35,599 bases of DNA from assembly GCA_945906725.1 (NCBI GenBank), contig CAMDRI010000044.1:1-35599 (forward strand), read 5' to 3'. The notes beneath the pieces were generated by a model. The model did no database searches. It saw only the letters and a program-made list of their open reading frames with translations, and was not told the DNA's origin. Position numbers and translations under genes: made by a program. Source of the stretch: Candidatus Kuenenia stuttgartensis. GTDB lineage: Bacteria; Planctomycetota; Planctomycetia; Planctomycetales; Planctomycetaceae. Positions 1 to 8,673 of the stretch are shown one piece after another (position 1 is the stretch's first letter; every line of letters begins with the position of its first letter).

Positions 1-1
1 C

Positions 2-631
2 GCGAAACTCAATCCTTGCCGAGACACCAACGACACGGCCTCGACCTTGAACTCCCTCGTAAAAACTCGACGTCTTGACATGAACTTCGCTCCTTACGCG
101 TCACATTACGCGCTACGTTGCGCGCACGCAAAACGTGGGCTAGTCCACACCGTCTTCGGCAACATTGTCGTATCGACGGTATTGGGCGGCGTCGCACTCC
201 CGGTGGGTAATCCAAAGAACAATCGGATCGAGAATAACATCTTCGTCGGAAGCAGTGGGAATCAGATTGATCTGCGACTCAGCGGCGTCAACAATCGCTT
301 CTCGCGGAATATCATCTACTATTCCGATGCCGCAGCCAGGCTCTTCGCGGCGAACGCGTCAGCCAGGTCGTCGATCTCCGAGTTTGATCACAATCTCTAT
401 TTTCTCGCTGCAAATCAGGAGCCTCAGATTCGCGGCATCGGATCAATCAGCGATTGGAAAAAACTCGGATTCGACCAGCATTCCCTCGTCGCCGACCCGC
501 TGTTCGTTGACGTCGGGAACGGTGATTACCGGTTGCGTCCCGAGTCGCCCGCATTCACCCTGGGATTCCAGCCCATCCCCGTGGACAAGGTCGGCCCGAG
601 GACCAGGTTGCGTCCACGCAATGCGCAGTGA
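2..631 (+). CDS. Right-handed parallel beta-helix protein, C-terminal part (5' end outside window)
   Basis: The frame is open to the left window edge, so this is the 3' part of a longer gene; an internal TTG at 47 or ATG at 80 could be starts but nothing supports them. From about position 200 the protein has the Asn-rich rungs of a parallel beta-helix ('NNRIENNIFVGSSGNQIDLR', 'NNRFSRNIIYY', 'FDHNLYF') and ends with the usual cap 'ADPLFVDVGNGDYRLRPESPA', seen in pectate-lyase-like secreted proteins of planctomycetes. The first 45-60 residues are rich in Arg, Ala and His and do not look like beta-helix, so the 5' portion may be frameshifted or degraded. Likely role is polysaccharide binding or cleavage outside the cytoplasm; the substrate is unknown. 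It heads a plus-strand block of carbohydrate-type genes. Confidence 0.6.
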   Translation, partial: AKLNPCRDTNDTASTLNSLVKTRRLDMNFAPYASHYALRCAHAKRGLVHTVFGNIVVSTVLGGVALPVGNPKNNRIENNIFVGSSGNQIDLRLSGVNNRFSRNIIYYSDAAARLFAANASARSSISEFDHNLYFLAANQEPQIRGIGSISDWKKLGFDQHSLVADPLFVDVGNGDYRLRPESPAFTLGFQPIPVDKVGPRTRLRPRNAQ

Positions 632-769
632 CCAGACCCTCGACGAGCGGACGCCAGGACCGCGCCGTCAAATGAGTTCAACCAGAGTACCATCAGCATC
701 AAAGTGCCATCCACCATCGTTGCGTTACTGCCATCTCGCTCGCCCTCGTTTGATCTCCGGAGTCTGCTC

Positions 770-1816
770 ATGGAACTGTTAAATTCCTGGATCAAGGAAG
801 AGGGCCCGCGATTGCAGGGCTCGCGCGAACTCGACAGTTCCAAACTGCAGTCGCCGTGTATCGTGCGACTTCTCTCGGGCGGGTATCGGCTGTTTTACAC
901 CGCTGTCGGGCCCGCGAAGCCGTTTCAGGATTGCCAGGGTTACATCCTCAGTGCGGTCTCTGAGGACGGGCTGACCTTTCAGAAGGAACCGGGGATTCGA
1001 CTGGTGCCCCAACCGAAGATCCCGCACATGTCATTACGCGTGCTTTCCCCTTCGGTGGCCATGTGTGCGGACGGGCGTTGGCGAATGTACTTTGAATCGC
1101 GAGGCCCCGCTTCCATTCCGACAGTCATTTGCAGTGCGATTTCATCGGACATGCTGAACTGGGAACTGGAGGATGGGATTCGGTGGCAAGCACCAGGCGG
1201 GGTGGGCGGCGTGCGGTACCTGGCCTTGCCCGATGGTCGGGGTCGCTTCTATTGCTTCGAGTCGGTGTATGGTCCTGGCGGCCCCTCCCATGGGACTCGG
1301 ATCTCTCAAGGCATTGTGAGTGCCATCACCTCGGATGGACTCCAATTCGAGCGGGAGCCGAATGTCCGCGTGCCCGATAAACAGTCGGAGTACGATTCCG
1401 CCGGGATCACCACCGGAGAGGTGCTGGCCCCGACGCAAGCGGGCGGCCCGTGGACAATGTTCCTTTCCGCCTGGCAGGTTCCGAATTCGGGGACCGCAGT
1501 CCCGGTCCACCCGAGCCATGACGTCGAGGCCATCGCGAATGGCCGCAGTGCTGACTTCGCCGCGGCCTCGATTGCTGCGGACATGTCGGGGTTCCGGTCG
1601 CGGATCTTCGTGGCCTATTCCGTGGATGGACTGAAGTGGGGACCTCTGGAACTAGTTCTGGAAGGGACGGGGTACGGTGGTGAGGGACTGGACGCCGTCC
1701 ATGCGGAGGACATGTCACTCATCCAGATCGCACCGGGCCAGTATCGCATGTACTATGCTGCGTGTGATGCGCGGGGGCAGTGGTGCGTCGCCAGTGCGAT
1801 CCATTGTGTCCCTTGA
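770..1816 (+). CDS. GH43/GH130-like five-bladed beta-propeller protein
   Basis: 348 residues, no signal peptide, so probably cytoplasmic. The ATG at 770 is chosen because GGAG at 759-762 lies 7 bases upstream; the frame is open further back but without a ribosome site. Four blade-like repeats are visible, each with the pattern Ser-x-Asp-Gly-Leu-x-Phe/Trp: 'AVSEDGLTFQKEPG', 'AISSDMLNWELEDG', 'AITSDGLQFEREPN', 'AYSVDGLKWGP'. Other strands read 'YRLFYTAVG', 'WRMYFESRG' and 'YRMYYAACD'. This is the glycosyl hydrolase 43/32/62/130 propeller superfamily. I cannot identify the catalytic acids with certainty, so hydrolase or phosphorylase activity is inferred from the fold only. It precedes the M81 gene by 69 bases and probably shares its transcript. 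Confidence 0.72.
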   Translation: MELLNSWIKEEGPRLQGSRELDSSKLQSPCIVRLLSGGYRLFYTAVGPAKPFQDCQGYILSAVSEDGLTFQKEPGIRLVPQPKIPHMSLRVLSPSVAMCADGRWRMYFESRGPASIPTVICSAISSDMLNWELEDGIRWQAPGGVGGVRYLALPDGRGRFYCFESVYGPGGPSHGTRISQGIVSAITSDGLQFEREPNVRVPDKQSEYDSAGITTGEVLAPTQAGGPWTMFLSAWQVPNSGTAVPVHPSHDVEAIANGRSADFAAASIAADMSGFRSRIFVAYSVDGLKWGPLELVLEGTGYGGEGLDAVHAEDMSLIQIAPGQYRMYYAACDARGQWCVASAIHCVP

Positions 1817-1831
1817 AGCCATCAATATGGC

Positions 1832-1850
1832 CGAGTCGCTCCGCGACTCG
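1832..1850. repeat. Short perfect hairpin between genes
   Basis: Arms CGAGTCGC (1832-1839) and GCGACTCG (1843-1850) pair perfectly around a 3-base loop. It lies in the 69-base gap between the propeller gene and the M81 gene. No T-run follows, so it is not a standard terminator; it could be an attenuating hairpin or a reduced member of the palindrome set described elsewhere in the window. Confidence 0.5.
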
Positions 1851-1885
1851 CCCAGAAGACGACCCCAGCTCGAGGAGTGACCGCA

Positions 1886-3376
1886 ATGCGTATCGCCGTC
1901 GGCGGGATTGAGCACGAGACCTGTGGCTTTGCAGCACCGTCTCCCACTGCGGACGTGACGACACTGATGTCAGTCACTCGCACCTTGAAGTACGGCGAGG
2001 AACTCCGCCCGCTCGGAGACGCGAACACGATTGTCGATGGATTGGTACGCGGCGTCCGAGAGTCCGAGCATGAACTCGTTCCGCTGTTGTGGATCGATGC
2101 CAACACGAGCCCCCCGGTCTCACGAGAGAGCCTGGACTGTGCCATCGAAGACTTGCTGGACCGGTTGCGAAAGGCTCTGCCCGTGGATGGTGTCCTGCTC
2201 AGCCTGCACGGGGCATTCGCCGCCGAGGGCGTGGATGATGCCGACGGAGAAGTCTTGTCCCGTATCCGCGAACTGGTGGGGCTGCAGGTTCCCGTGATCG
2301 CGGTGCATGACCTGCACTGCAACATCTCACCCGTCATGGAACAGGCCGCGACAGTGATGGTCGTCGAACGGACCTATCCGCACATCGACATGGCAGAACG
2401 GGCGATGCACGCCGCCCAGATCATGGCTCGCACCGTCACTGGCGAGGTCCGGCCCACGATGGCGGTGCGCTACCTGCCCTTGCTGTGGTCGGCCGCGCGG
2501 ATGATTGATGCCGAACCGCCCATGAGTGACGCGGTGCGAAAGCTTCGAGAACTCGATCAGCGTCCCGGCGTCTTATCGGCCAGCATCGGCGTGGGGTACC
2601 AGTGGATCGACAATCCGACGGTCGGCGTTTCAGTGGTCGTCGTCACAGACGGCGATGAAACGCTGGCCCGGCGCTATGCCGATGAGTTGGCTGAATGGGT
2701 CTGGGAACGCCGAAGCCAATGGCAGCGCGATCTCCTGACGCCGCAAGCGGCACTCGCTCAAGGGGAGCAACTCGGAAAATTCCCGATCATTCTCGCGGAG
2801 CAGGGTGACAACACGGGCGGAGGAGCTGCGGGGGACGCGACAGAGCTGTTGCGGTTGTTGATCGAACACAAGCTGGTTCCTTCGGCAGTGCTCTACATGG
2901 TCGATCCGGACGCGGCGGCCCAAGCGATCTTGGCGGGCGTGGGAGCGGAGATTGACATACTCATTGGTGGCAAATCTCAGCCGCTGGTCGGGCCTCCGGT
3001 GCCGATGCGGGTCCGAGTTCGAGGTGTTTCAGACGGGCGGTTCACCTACGATGGCCCGATGTGGGCGGGAGTGGTCGGCGAAATGGGGCCATCGGCCTGG
3101 CTGGAACAGGATGGCGTGCATGTCGTCGTGATCAGCGACCGTCATCAACCGATCGATCTGGCGTTTTGTCGTAGCCTGGGCCTCGATTGTCGCCAGATGA
3201 GATATCTGGCAATCAAGTCGACGGGGCACTTCCGTTCCGGATTCGCTCCCATCGCGGGTTCGATCTTCAACGTCGATACGGCCAGTACGCTCTCACATGA
3301 TTTTCGTCGTCTGCCCTACACCCGCCTGGGCCGCAAGATGTACCCGATCGATCCGGATGTGGAGTGGAACCCATGA
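1886..3376 (+). CDS. M81 family metallopeptidase (MlrC-like)
   Basis: 496 residues. The ATG at 1886 has GAGGAG (1872-1877) 8 bases upstream; an in-frame GTG at 1877 overlaps that site and is less likely. The N-terminal domain is the MlrC/DUF1485 domain: start 'MRIAVGGIEHETCGF', and the expected zinc ligands D142 and H144 in 'AVHDLHCNIS' and H166 in 'TYPHIDMAE'. The C-terminal MlrC domain has 'DNTGGGAAGD' and 'KSTGHFRSGF'. The founding member MlrC cuts the linear tetrapeptide made from microcystin, but most family members have unknown substrates. Here the gene sits beside a transporter, a DHDPS-family lyase and an amidohydrolase, so amide-bond cleavage of an imported small molecule is the likely role. 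Its stop overlaps the next start (ATGA), implying translational coupling. Confidence 0.88.
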   Translation: MRIAVGGIEHETCGFAAPSPTADVTTLMSVTRTLKYGEELRPLGDANTIVDGLVRGVRESEHELVPLLWIDANTSPPVSRESLDCAIEDLLDRLRKALPVDGVLLSLHGAFAAEGVDDADGEVLSRIRELVGLQVPVIAVHDLHCNISPVMEQAATVMVVERTYPHIDMAERAMHAAQIMARTVTGEVRPTMAVRYLPLLWSAARMIDAEPPMSDAVRKLRELDQRPGVLSASIGVGYQWIDNPTVGVSVVVVTDGDETLARRYADELAEWVWERRSQWQRDLLTPQAALAQGEQLGKFPIILAEQGDNTGGGAAGDATELLRLLIEHKLVPSAVLYMVDPDAAAQAILAGVGAEIDILIGGKSQPLVGPPVPMRVRVRGVSDGRFTYDGPMWAGVVGEMGPSAWLEQDGVHVVVISDRHQPIDLAFCRSLGLDCRQMRYLAIKSTGHFRSGFAPIAGSIFNVDTASTLSHDFRRLPYTRLGRKMYPIDPDVEWNP

Positions 3377-4659
3377 GTGACGTCGGTGAAGTGTCGATCC
3401 CCGTTGCCGACCAGAAACGCAATGGGCTGGTGTTTATGACTTCGATGTCATTGATCTATTTGATCGCCCCCGTGACTTATGTGGGGGTGTTGCACGCCAC
3501 GATTATCGATTCGCTCGAGGCCAGCGATACGGTAGCCAATCTGCCTGAAGCTGTTTACTTGTGGATGTCTCCTTTGCCGGTACTGATTGCCTGGTTCTGG
3601 CCCTCGCCCCAACTGTTGCGACCGATGTTGACCTGGGCGCTGATTGTGAAGGGGGCTGCGGGAGCAATAGCAGCGCTGGTGTTTGCGTTTGCTCCCAAGA
3701 CGTTCTGGATTCCAGTCCTGATCATCCATCCGGCAATCATTGGGATTACCGGAGGCGTCCAAAACATGTGTCTCTGGGAGTTAATCGGCCGCGGCATGAC
3801 TCCGAAAATGCGAGGCCTCACTCTCGGCTGGACCTTCGGTATTGGGCCGATCTTTGCGGTGTTGGGGTCATGTGCTTCGCAGTTGGTCTTGAACGGTGAC
3901 TTCCTGGGAATGCTGAAGGTGACGCCGATCCCGCAGCCGTGGAGTTATGTTCTCTTATTTGGTGTGTCGTGTCCTGCGATGTGGCTGTCTGCAGTCCTGG
4001 TCCAAATGGCTCGGGTGCCCCAAGTACCTGAGTCCGCATCTGAATCGCAGTCCGGAGCACAATGGAAGGAAATTCTGCGAGGACTGCGGTCTTACTTCCT
4101 GAATCCTCTGATCGTCACAGCAGCCATCGGCTTCCTGCTGACTTATGGAGGCACGATGATCATGAACAACATGTCTCTGTATGCCCGCGAGACACTGGGT
4201 GAAGCCCCCGAGAAATACGCGGGAGTTCAGTTGGCGTTGCGATTCGGATTCAAATGTCTGATGGGCTTTGGATTGGGCTGGCTCGTGACAAGGATGCATG
4301 CCAGGGCCTCGCTGTTGGCAACGACCTCCATCTGCATCGCAGGAATTGCATGGGCACTGATCGTTCCGGGGAAATGGTATCTGCTTGGTTTCGGACTGCT
4401 CGGCGGTGGCGAGCTATTCTATGTCTACTACCTGAATTACATTGTCAGTTGCTCGAAGCCGGAACGGATGCGTGAGAATACGGCCTACACCAACCTGATC
4501 ACTGTCACCATCGGAATGATGCCGATTGTTTTTGGGCTGGTGTCTGATCGATACGGCTTGCGAGCGAGTTTCATGACGGCGATTGGCATTCTTGTGCTGG
4601 CACTGATCCTGGTGCAGTCACGACTGCCGAAGCAGCCAACGATTTCTGACGTGAGATAG
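3373..4659 (+). CDS. Major facilitator superfamily transporter
   Basis: 428 residues, inner-membrane. The ATG at 3373 overlaps the M81 stop (ATGA) and has GGAG at 3361-3364; a GTG at 3364 is an unlikely alternative. About twelve hydrophobic segments are visible in two halves separated by a charged loop near residues 220-235 ('PESASESQSGAQWKE'). The second half begins at 'YFLNPLIVTAAIGFLLTYGG'. The usual MFS loop 2-3 motif appears only in weak form ('GRGMTPKMRGLTLG'). Coupling to the M81 gene suggests that it imports the substrate of that enzyme or of the lyase downstream. The substrate cannot be read from the sequence. The TAG stop lies inside the left arm of a palindrome (4655-4710). Confidence 0.85.
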   Translation: MSDVGEVSIPVADQKRNGLVFMTSMSLIYLIAPVTYVGVLHATIIDSLEASDTVANLPEAVYLWMSPLPVLIAWFWPSPQLLRPMLTWALIVKGAAGAIAALVFAFAPKTFWIPVLIIHPAIIGITGGVQNMCLWELIGRGMTPKMRGLTLGWTFGIGPIFAVLGSCASQLVLNGDFLGMLKVTPIPQPWSYVLLFGVSCPAMWLSAVLVQMARVPQVPESASESQSGAQWKEILRGLRSYFLNPLIVTAAIGFLLTYGGTMIMNNMSLYARETLGEAPEKYAGVQLALRFGFKCLMGFGLGWLVTRMHARASLLATTSICIAGIAWALIVPGKWYLLGFGLLGGGELFYVYYLNYIVSCSKPERMRENTAYTNLITVTIGMMPIVFGLVSDRYGLRASFMTAIGILVLALILVQSRLPKQPTISDVR

Positions 4660-4710
4660 GCTTCCAGCCTGTCAATTTCGGCGTGAACCCAGACTGACTG
4701 GAAACCTATC
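4655..4710. repeat. Imperfect palindromic element overlapping the MFS stop codon
   Basis: Left arm 4655-4674 (GATAGGCTTCCAGCCTGTCA) pairs with right arm 4695-4710 (TGACTGGAAACCTATC) with one mismatch and a 4-base bulge. The TAG at 4657-4659 is the stop of the transporter. The core TTCCAG and the terminal TAGG are shared with the palindrome at 20938-21018, so the two look like members of one family. It fills most of the gap before the next gene. Confidence 0.6.
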
Positions 4711-4739
4711 CCACTCGACAAATGACAAGGACCAACCCG

Positions 4740-5651
4740 ATGTCGAACAAACGCTACCCCAGCGGAATCATGGCCACCTGCTGCATCCCGTGGGACGAGA
4801 ATGGTCGTTTTGCGGAACGCATCTTCCGCCGCAATGTGCAGCACGCCCTGCACGGGACGAAGCTCCTGTATGTCTTTGGCACCGCAGGAGAAGGCTACGC
4901 CGTCACGGATCACCAGTTCGATGAAATCGTCACCGCCTTTGCTGACGAAATGCGTCAGGAAAAAGCCGAGCCGATCGTCGGCGTCATTGATCTGTCGATG
5001 GCCACGATCATCGATCGCATCAAACGGGCTCGTGATCGGGGTGTCCGTCAGTACCAGATCTCGTTGACCAGTTGGGCCGCCCTCAGCGAAAAAGAGCTGT
5101 TCAGCTTCTTCCAACACGTGTGCGGCAGTTTTCGCGATTGCCAGTTCATCCATTACAACCTGCCGCGAACCAAGCGAATGGTCACCGGCAAGGAGTATGG
5201 GCGACTGGCGGAAGAGCACCCGAATCTGGTGGCGACCAAGAACTGCGGCGATTCACAATCGCACCTGCGGAGTTTGATCGAGGACTCGCCCCAGTTGCAG
5301 CACTTTCTTTCCGAGGCGGGATATGTGTATGGATCGCTGTTTGGAGAATGCGGCATCTTGGTTTCGTTCATTATGAACTGGCCAAAGATCAAAGCGCTGT
5401 TTGAAGCGGGACAGCGCCGCGATGTGGCCACGATGGTCGCCATCCAGCGTGAAGTGGACATCGTAATTCAGACTCTGTTTGAGACGATTCCCGATAATCG
5501 TATCGACGGCAGTTACGACAAGCTCTTCGAGAAAATGTACGAACCCGACATGCCACTGCGACTGCTGCCTCCGTACATCGGCTCGAGTGACGAGGAGTAT
5601 CAGAACTTCGTGAGTCTGCTGAAACAGCGGCTCCCGGAATGGGTGCCTTAA
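4740..5651 (+). CDS. Dihydrodipicolinate synthase/N-acetylneuraminate lyase family protein
   Basis: 303 residues from ATG 4740, which has AAGG (4727-4730) 9 bases upstream; an ATG at 4722 has no ribosome site. The family is a class I aldolase TIM barrel working through a Schiff base. Visible signatures are 'GTAGEGY' (residues 47-53, normally GTTGE), the proton-relay tyrosine Y139 in 'FIHYNLP' and the Schiff-base lysine K167 in 'LVATKNCGD'. True DapA enzymes carry GTTGE, so the T-to-A change and the catabolic neighbourhood argue for another 2-keto acid lyase, for example of keto-deoxy sugar acids. Co-directional with the transporter (80-base gap holding a palindrome) and followed by 318 bases without a gene. 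Confidence 0.82.
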   Translation: MSNKRYPSGIMATCCIPWDENGRFAERIFRRNVQHALHGTKLLYVFGTAGEGYAVTDHQFDEIVTAFADEMRQEKAEPIVGVIDLSMATIIDRIKRARDRGVRQYQISLTSWAALSEKELFSFFQHVCGSFRDCQFIHYNLPRTKRMVTGKEYGRLAEEHPNLVATKNCGDSQSHLRSLIEDSPQLQHFLSEAGYVYGSLFGECGILVSFIMNWPKIKALFEAGQRRDVATMVAIQREVDIVIQTLFETIPDNRIDGSYDKLFEKMYEPDMPLRLLPPYIGSSDEEYQNFVSLLKQRLPEWVP

Positions 5652-5793
5652 TCTCCCTAGTGTGTCTTCAGGACTAAAAATGCCAGTCATCGCCATTGAA
5701 GCTTGATGTGCCAGCGATGTATCTGGTGCGAGTTTCCTTCGGTGGCGCATCAGGCTTCAGCCCCATCAGAAGGTGAATAATGGGCCGATGATC

Positions 5794-5873
5794 CCCACGG
5801 ATGGCATGGCGATACCACGGATAAAACAGTGCTTGTCGTTCTTCATCCGTGGTATTGCCATGCCATCCGTGGG
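5794..5873. repeat. Near-perfect 80-bp palindrome
   Basis: Arms 5794-5822 and 5845-5873 (29 bases each) are reverse complements except at one position, which becomes a G-U pair in plus-strand RNA; the loop is 22 bases. Each arm contains ATGGCATGGC and ends in CCACGGAT. The element lies in the 318-base gap between the DHDPS-family gene and the amidohydrolase. Its stem is strong enough to end or stabilise the upstream transcript, but no T-run follows. In the remainder of 5652-5969 I see no gene and no clear promoter. Confidence 0.8.
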
Positions 5874-5969
5874 AAGTCGGGTTTCATGACACGTTAATTC
5901 CGAGTTGTGGCACATCTCGTTGACCGCGTTCTCTAACTTCGATGTGTACTCATTTGAAAGACTCATACC

Positions 5970-6779
5970 ATGGATGCCATCGCTTCGATCTCCGCGATCG
6001 ATGTTCACGGCCATTACGGGGTGTACATCCAGTCTGACAAGGCTCCGCTTTACAATCAGATGATGACCGGAGACGCCGCTGAAGTGGTCCGGCGGGCCAC
6101 GGCGGTCAACGTCGGCTTAACGATCGTCTCGCCGCTCCTGGCTCTGCTGCCCCGGTTCAAGGCCAACGCCGCGGTGGGGAATGAAGAAGCGGCGAGGATC
6201 GTGGCCCAGACACCGGGTCTCAAGCAGTATGTCGTCATCGATCCCCGTCGACCGGAGACATACACGCAGGCCGACGAGATGCTGAAGCAGCCTCAGTGCG
6301 TGGGGATCAAACTGCATCCCGAAGAGCACGGGTACCCGATTCGCGACCACGCCGCCCCGCTCTTCGAGTTCGCTGCAGCACGGAAGGCAATCGTGCTGAC
6401 GCACACCAGCGAGCAAAACAGCTTGTGCGAGGACTTCTTCCCTTGGGCGAACCGGTTTCCTGAAGTCCGGTTGATTCTGGCTCATATCGGCAACGGGTGG
6501 GACGGGGATATCTCCCACCAAGTGCGAGCGATCCAGAAGAGCCAGCACGGCAATGTGTACGCCGACACGTCCAGTGCCCGTTCAATCACGCCGAACTTGA
6601 TCGAGTGGGCGGTGAAGGAAGTCGGGGCCGAGCGGGTACTGTTCGGCACGGATACTCCCCTCTACAGCACAGCCATGCAGCGGGCTCGCATCAACCATGC
6701 CGACTTGTCCGACGCCGACAAGCGGCTGATCTTGCGAGACAACGCGGTGAAGCTGTTCGGGTCCCTGATTCGGTGCTGA
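5970..6779 (+). CDS. Amidohydrolase family protein (COG2159-type TIM barrel)
   Basis: 269 residues, cytoplasmic. Metal-binding signatures of the amidohydrolase superfamily are present: HxH in 'IDVHGHYG' (residues 10-17), 'GIKLHPEEHG', 'LTHTSEQN', 'LILAHIGNG' and the late aspartate in 'LFGTDTPLY'. Short members of this group act as hydrolases or as metal-dependent decarboxylases on ring or lactone substrates. The start at ATG 5970 has only a weak GAAAG upstream; no better start exists. It probably acts in the same pathway as the lyase before it, but the 318-base gap suggests its own promoter. Confidence 0.82.
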   Translation: MDAIASISAIDVHGHYGVYIQSDKAPLYNQMMTGDAAEVVRRATAVNVGLTIVSPLLALLPRFKANAAVGNEEAARIVAQTPGLKQYVVIDPRRPETYTQADEMLKQPQCVGIKLHPEEHGYPIRDHAAPLFEFAAARKAIVLTHTSEQNSLCEDFFPWANRFPEVRLILAHIGNGWDGDISHQVRAIQKSQHGNVYADTSSARSITPNLIEWAVKEVGAERVLFGTDTPLYSTAMQRARINHADLSDADKRLILRDNAVKLFGSLIRC

Positions 6780-6870
6780 GCAATTCGCGCGCACGATCGG
6801 GTGATTTGCGGGCGTCGGTTCCGCTTCAACCTCTCAGAAACCTCCACCTCTCACATTACTGGAGCCCTCG

Positions 6871-8358
6871 ATGTCCCCCTCGCGAATTCGCGTTGCCTGC
6901 TATCTGCTGCTGATCGTTTGCCCTTCCTACACGCCCGCGATCTCGCAGGAACCCATCGCTGTCGGCTCCCGCAGGGAGCTCTTTGTCGACGATTTTCTGA
7001 TCGATAAACTCGACAACGTCCGCCTCGAATTACAGCACCCGCAACCGCAGGAAATCGCGTTCGCCTGCGACAAACCCTGGGAAGGGAACACCTGCATCTA
7101 CTTCCGTATCATTCCCGAGGCCGGCAAGTTCCGCATGTGGTATCAGGGAGCCCACTGGCAGCTCGATCCCAACGACCCAAGGAAGACGCATCCCTATCAC
7201 ATCTGCTATGCCGAGAGCGCGGACGGCATTCACTGGACGAAGCCTAACCTTGGCCTCATCGAAGTTGACGGATCGAAGGAGAATAATATCGTCGTCACGG
7301 GCGTGTACGACAACTTCACTCCGCTCCGCGACGACAATCCGAAATGTGATCCGCAGTCGAAGTACAAGGCGCTCGGCCAGTCCAAGGACGGCCTCCTCGC
7401 CTGGCAATCACCCGATGGCATTCATTGGAAGCGCCTGGGGGACAAGCCGGTCATCACGAAAGGGGCATTCGATTCACAGAACGTCGCCTTTTGGGATGCC
7501 CCGTCGAACAAGTATCGCGCCTATATCCGCGACTTTCATGACGGCCTGCGCGACATCCGGCTGGCGTTCTCCGACGACTTCCTCACCTGGACGACGCCCG
7601 AACTGCTGAAGGTCGCGCCGGCGGTCGAGAAAGAACAGTTCTATGTCAACTGCATCGCCCGGTATGAACGGGCCCCGCATCTGTTTCTTGGGTTTCCCGT
7701 TCGTTATGTCGAACGCCCCTGGTCGCCGTCGATGAAGGCGCTGCCGGATCGGAAGCATCGGGAACTCCGCGCCAAAGCCGGCGAACGCATTGGCACGGCG
7801 ATCACCGATGGTGCGTTCATGTCGAGCCGCGACGGTCTCCAATTTCATCGCTGGACGGAAGCGTTTCTCCGCATCGGCCCGGAACGGCCCGGCTCGTGGG
7901 TTTACGGTGATTGCTATCCCGCGCACGGTCTCATTGAAACCGAAAGCAAACTGCCCGGCGCACCGAAGGAGTTTTCCTTCTTTATCGCCGAGCACTATTG
8001 GCGTACGGAAGAAGCCCTCCGCCGCTGGACGCTCCGCATCGACGGCTTCGTCGCCGCCAAAGCCCCTCTCACAGGCGGCTACCTGCTGACCAAGCCATTC
8101 ACGTTCAGCGGTCAGAAACTGTCGCTCAACTTCGCGACCTCGGCCGCCGGAAGTTTGCACGTCGAACTAACCGACGCCCAGGGCAAACCGCTACCCGGCT
8201 ATTCCTTCGCCGACAGCGACGAACAGTTCGGCGACAGCCTGGACCGCACCGTCACGTGGAACGAGAAAAGCGACGTCTCTTCCCTCTCCGGAAAACCGGT
8301 GCGTCTGCGGTTCCGCTTGCGCGATGCGGAGATTTACGCATTCCAGTTCGTGGAGTGA
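6871..8358 (+). CDS. Secreted glycosyl-hydrolase-like five-bladed beta-propeller protein
   Basis: 495 residues. ATG 6871 has GGAG (6861-6864) 6 bases upstream. A Sec signal peptide covers about residues 1-26 ('[18 protein letters not shown]'). The mature start '[19 protein letters not shown]' is a recurrent N-terminus of planctomycete propeller proteins. Blade motifs follow: '[10 protein letters not shown]', '[15 protein letters not shown]', '[13 protein letters not shown]', '[15 protein letters not shown]', '[11 protein letters not shown]'. The last 130 residues ('[12 protein letters not shown]' onward) look like a beta-sandwich that could bind carbohydrate. It is related in fold to the protein at 770-1816 but is exported and longer, so one cluster contains an external and an internal propeller. 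Substrate unknown. Confidence 0.8.
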   Translation: MSPSRIRVACYLLLIVCPSYTPAISQEPIAVGSRRELFVDDFLIDKLDNVRLELQHPQPQEIAFACDKPWEGNTCIYFRIIPEAGKFRMWYQGAHWQLDPNDPRKTHPYHICYAESADGIHWTKPNLGLIEVDGSKENNIVVTGVYDNFTPLRDDNPKCDPQSKYKALGQSKDGLLAWQSPDGIHWKRLGDKPVITKGAFDSQNVAFWDAPSNKYRAYIRDFHDGLRDIRLAFSDDFLTWTTPELLKVAPAVEKEQFYVNCIARYERAPHLFLGFPVRYVERPWSPSMKALPDRKHRELRAKAGERIGTAITDGAFMSSRDGLQFHRWTEAFLRIGPERPGSWVYGDCYPAHGLIETESKLPGAPKEFSFFIAEHYWRTEEALRRWTLRIDGFVAAKAPLTGGYLLTKPFTFSGQKLSLNFATSAAGSLHVELTDAQGKPLPGYSFADSDEQFGDSLDRTVTWNEKSDVSSLSGKPVRLRFRLRDAEIYAFQFVE

Positions 8359-8404
8359 TGGCGGGCAGTGGTTTCCAAGCCGTTGCGTGCGTCTGTCTGC
8401 AGGA

Positions 8405-8672
8405 GAGGATTTCCCGCACCACGCGGCCGTGGACATCAGTGAACCGGTGGTCGCGGCCGCCGTGGCGGTAGGTCAGACGCTCGTAATCGATGCCCAAAAG
8501 TTACAGAATCGTGTCGCGTATGTCGTGGATCGTGGCGGGGTTCTCCGCGACCGCTTCACGGAAGTCGTTGGTCGTTCCGAAGGTCATGTCGCCGCGGATG
8601 CCGCCGCCCGCCAGAAAGATCGAGTAGCCGTTGATGTTATGATCGCGGCCGTCCTTGAGCGAGTCGGAACTC
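8405..8672 (-). pseudogene. DUF1501 gene remnant (C-terminal end only)
   Basis: Minus-strand reading gives 'GRDHNINGYSIFLAGGGIRG', 'HDIRDTIL', then an in-frame TAA (8501-8503) where the family has a histidine (ILHLLG), then '[20 protein letters not shown]' and '[12 protein letters not shown]'. This is the well-known C-terminus of DUF1501 (sulfatase-like, usually Tat-exported) proteins, which in planctomycetes are normally partnered with DUF1549/DUF1553 genes. The N-terminal ~350 residues are missing, a stop interrupts the rest, and the reading runs on without the normal stop into the 3' end of the neighbouring gene. It is clearly dead. Confidence 0.82.
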
Positions 8673-8673
8673 G

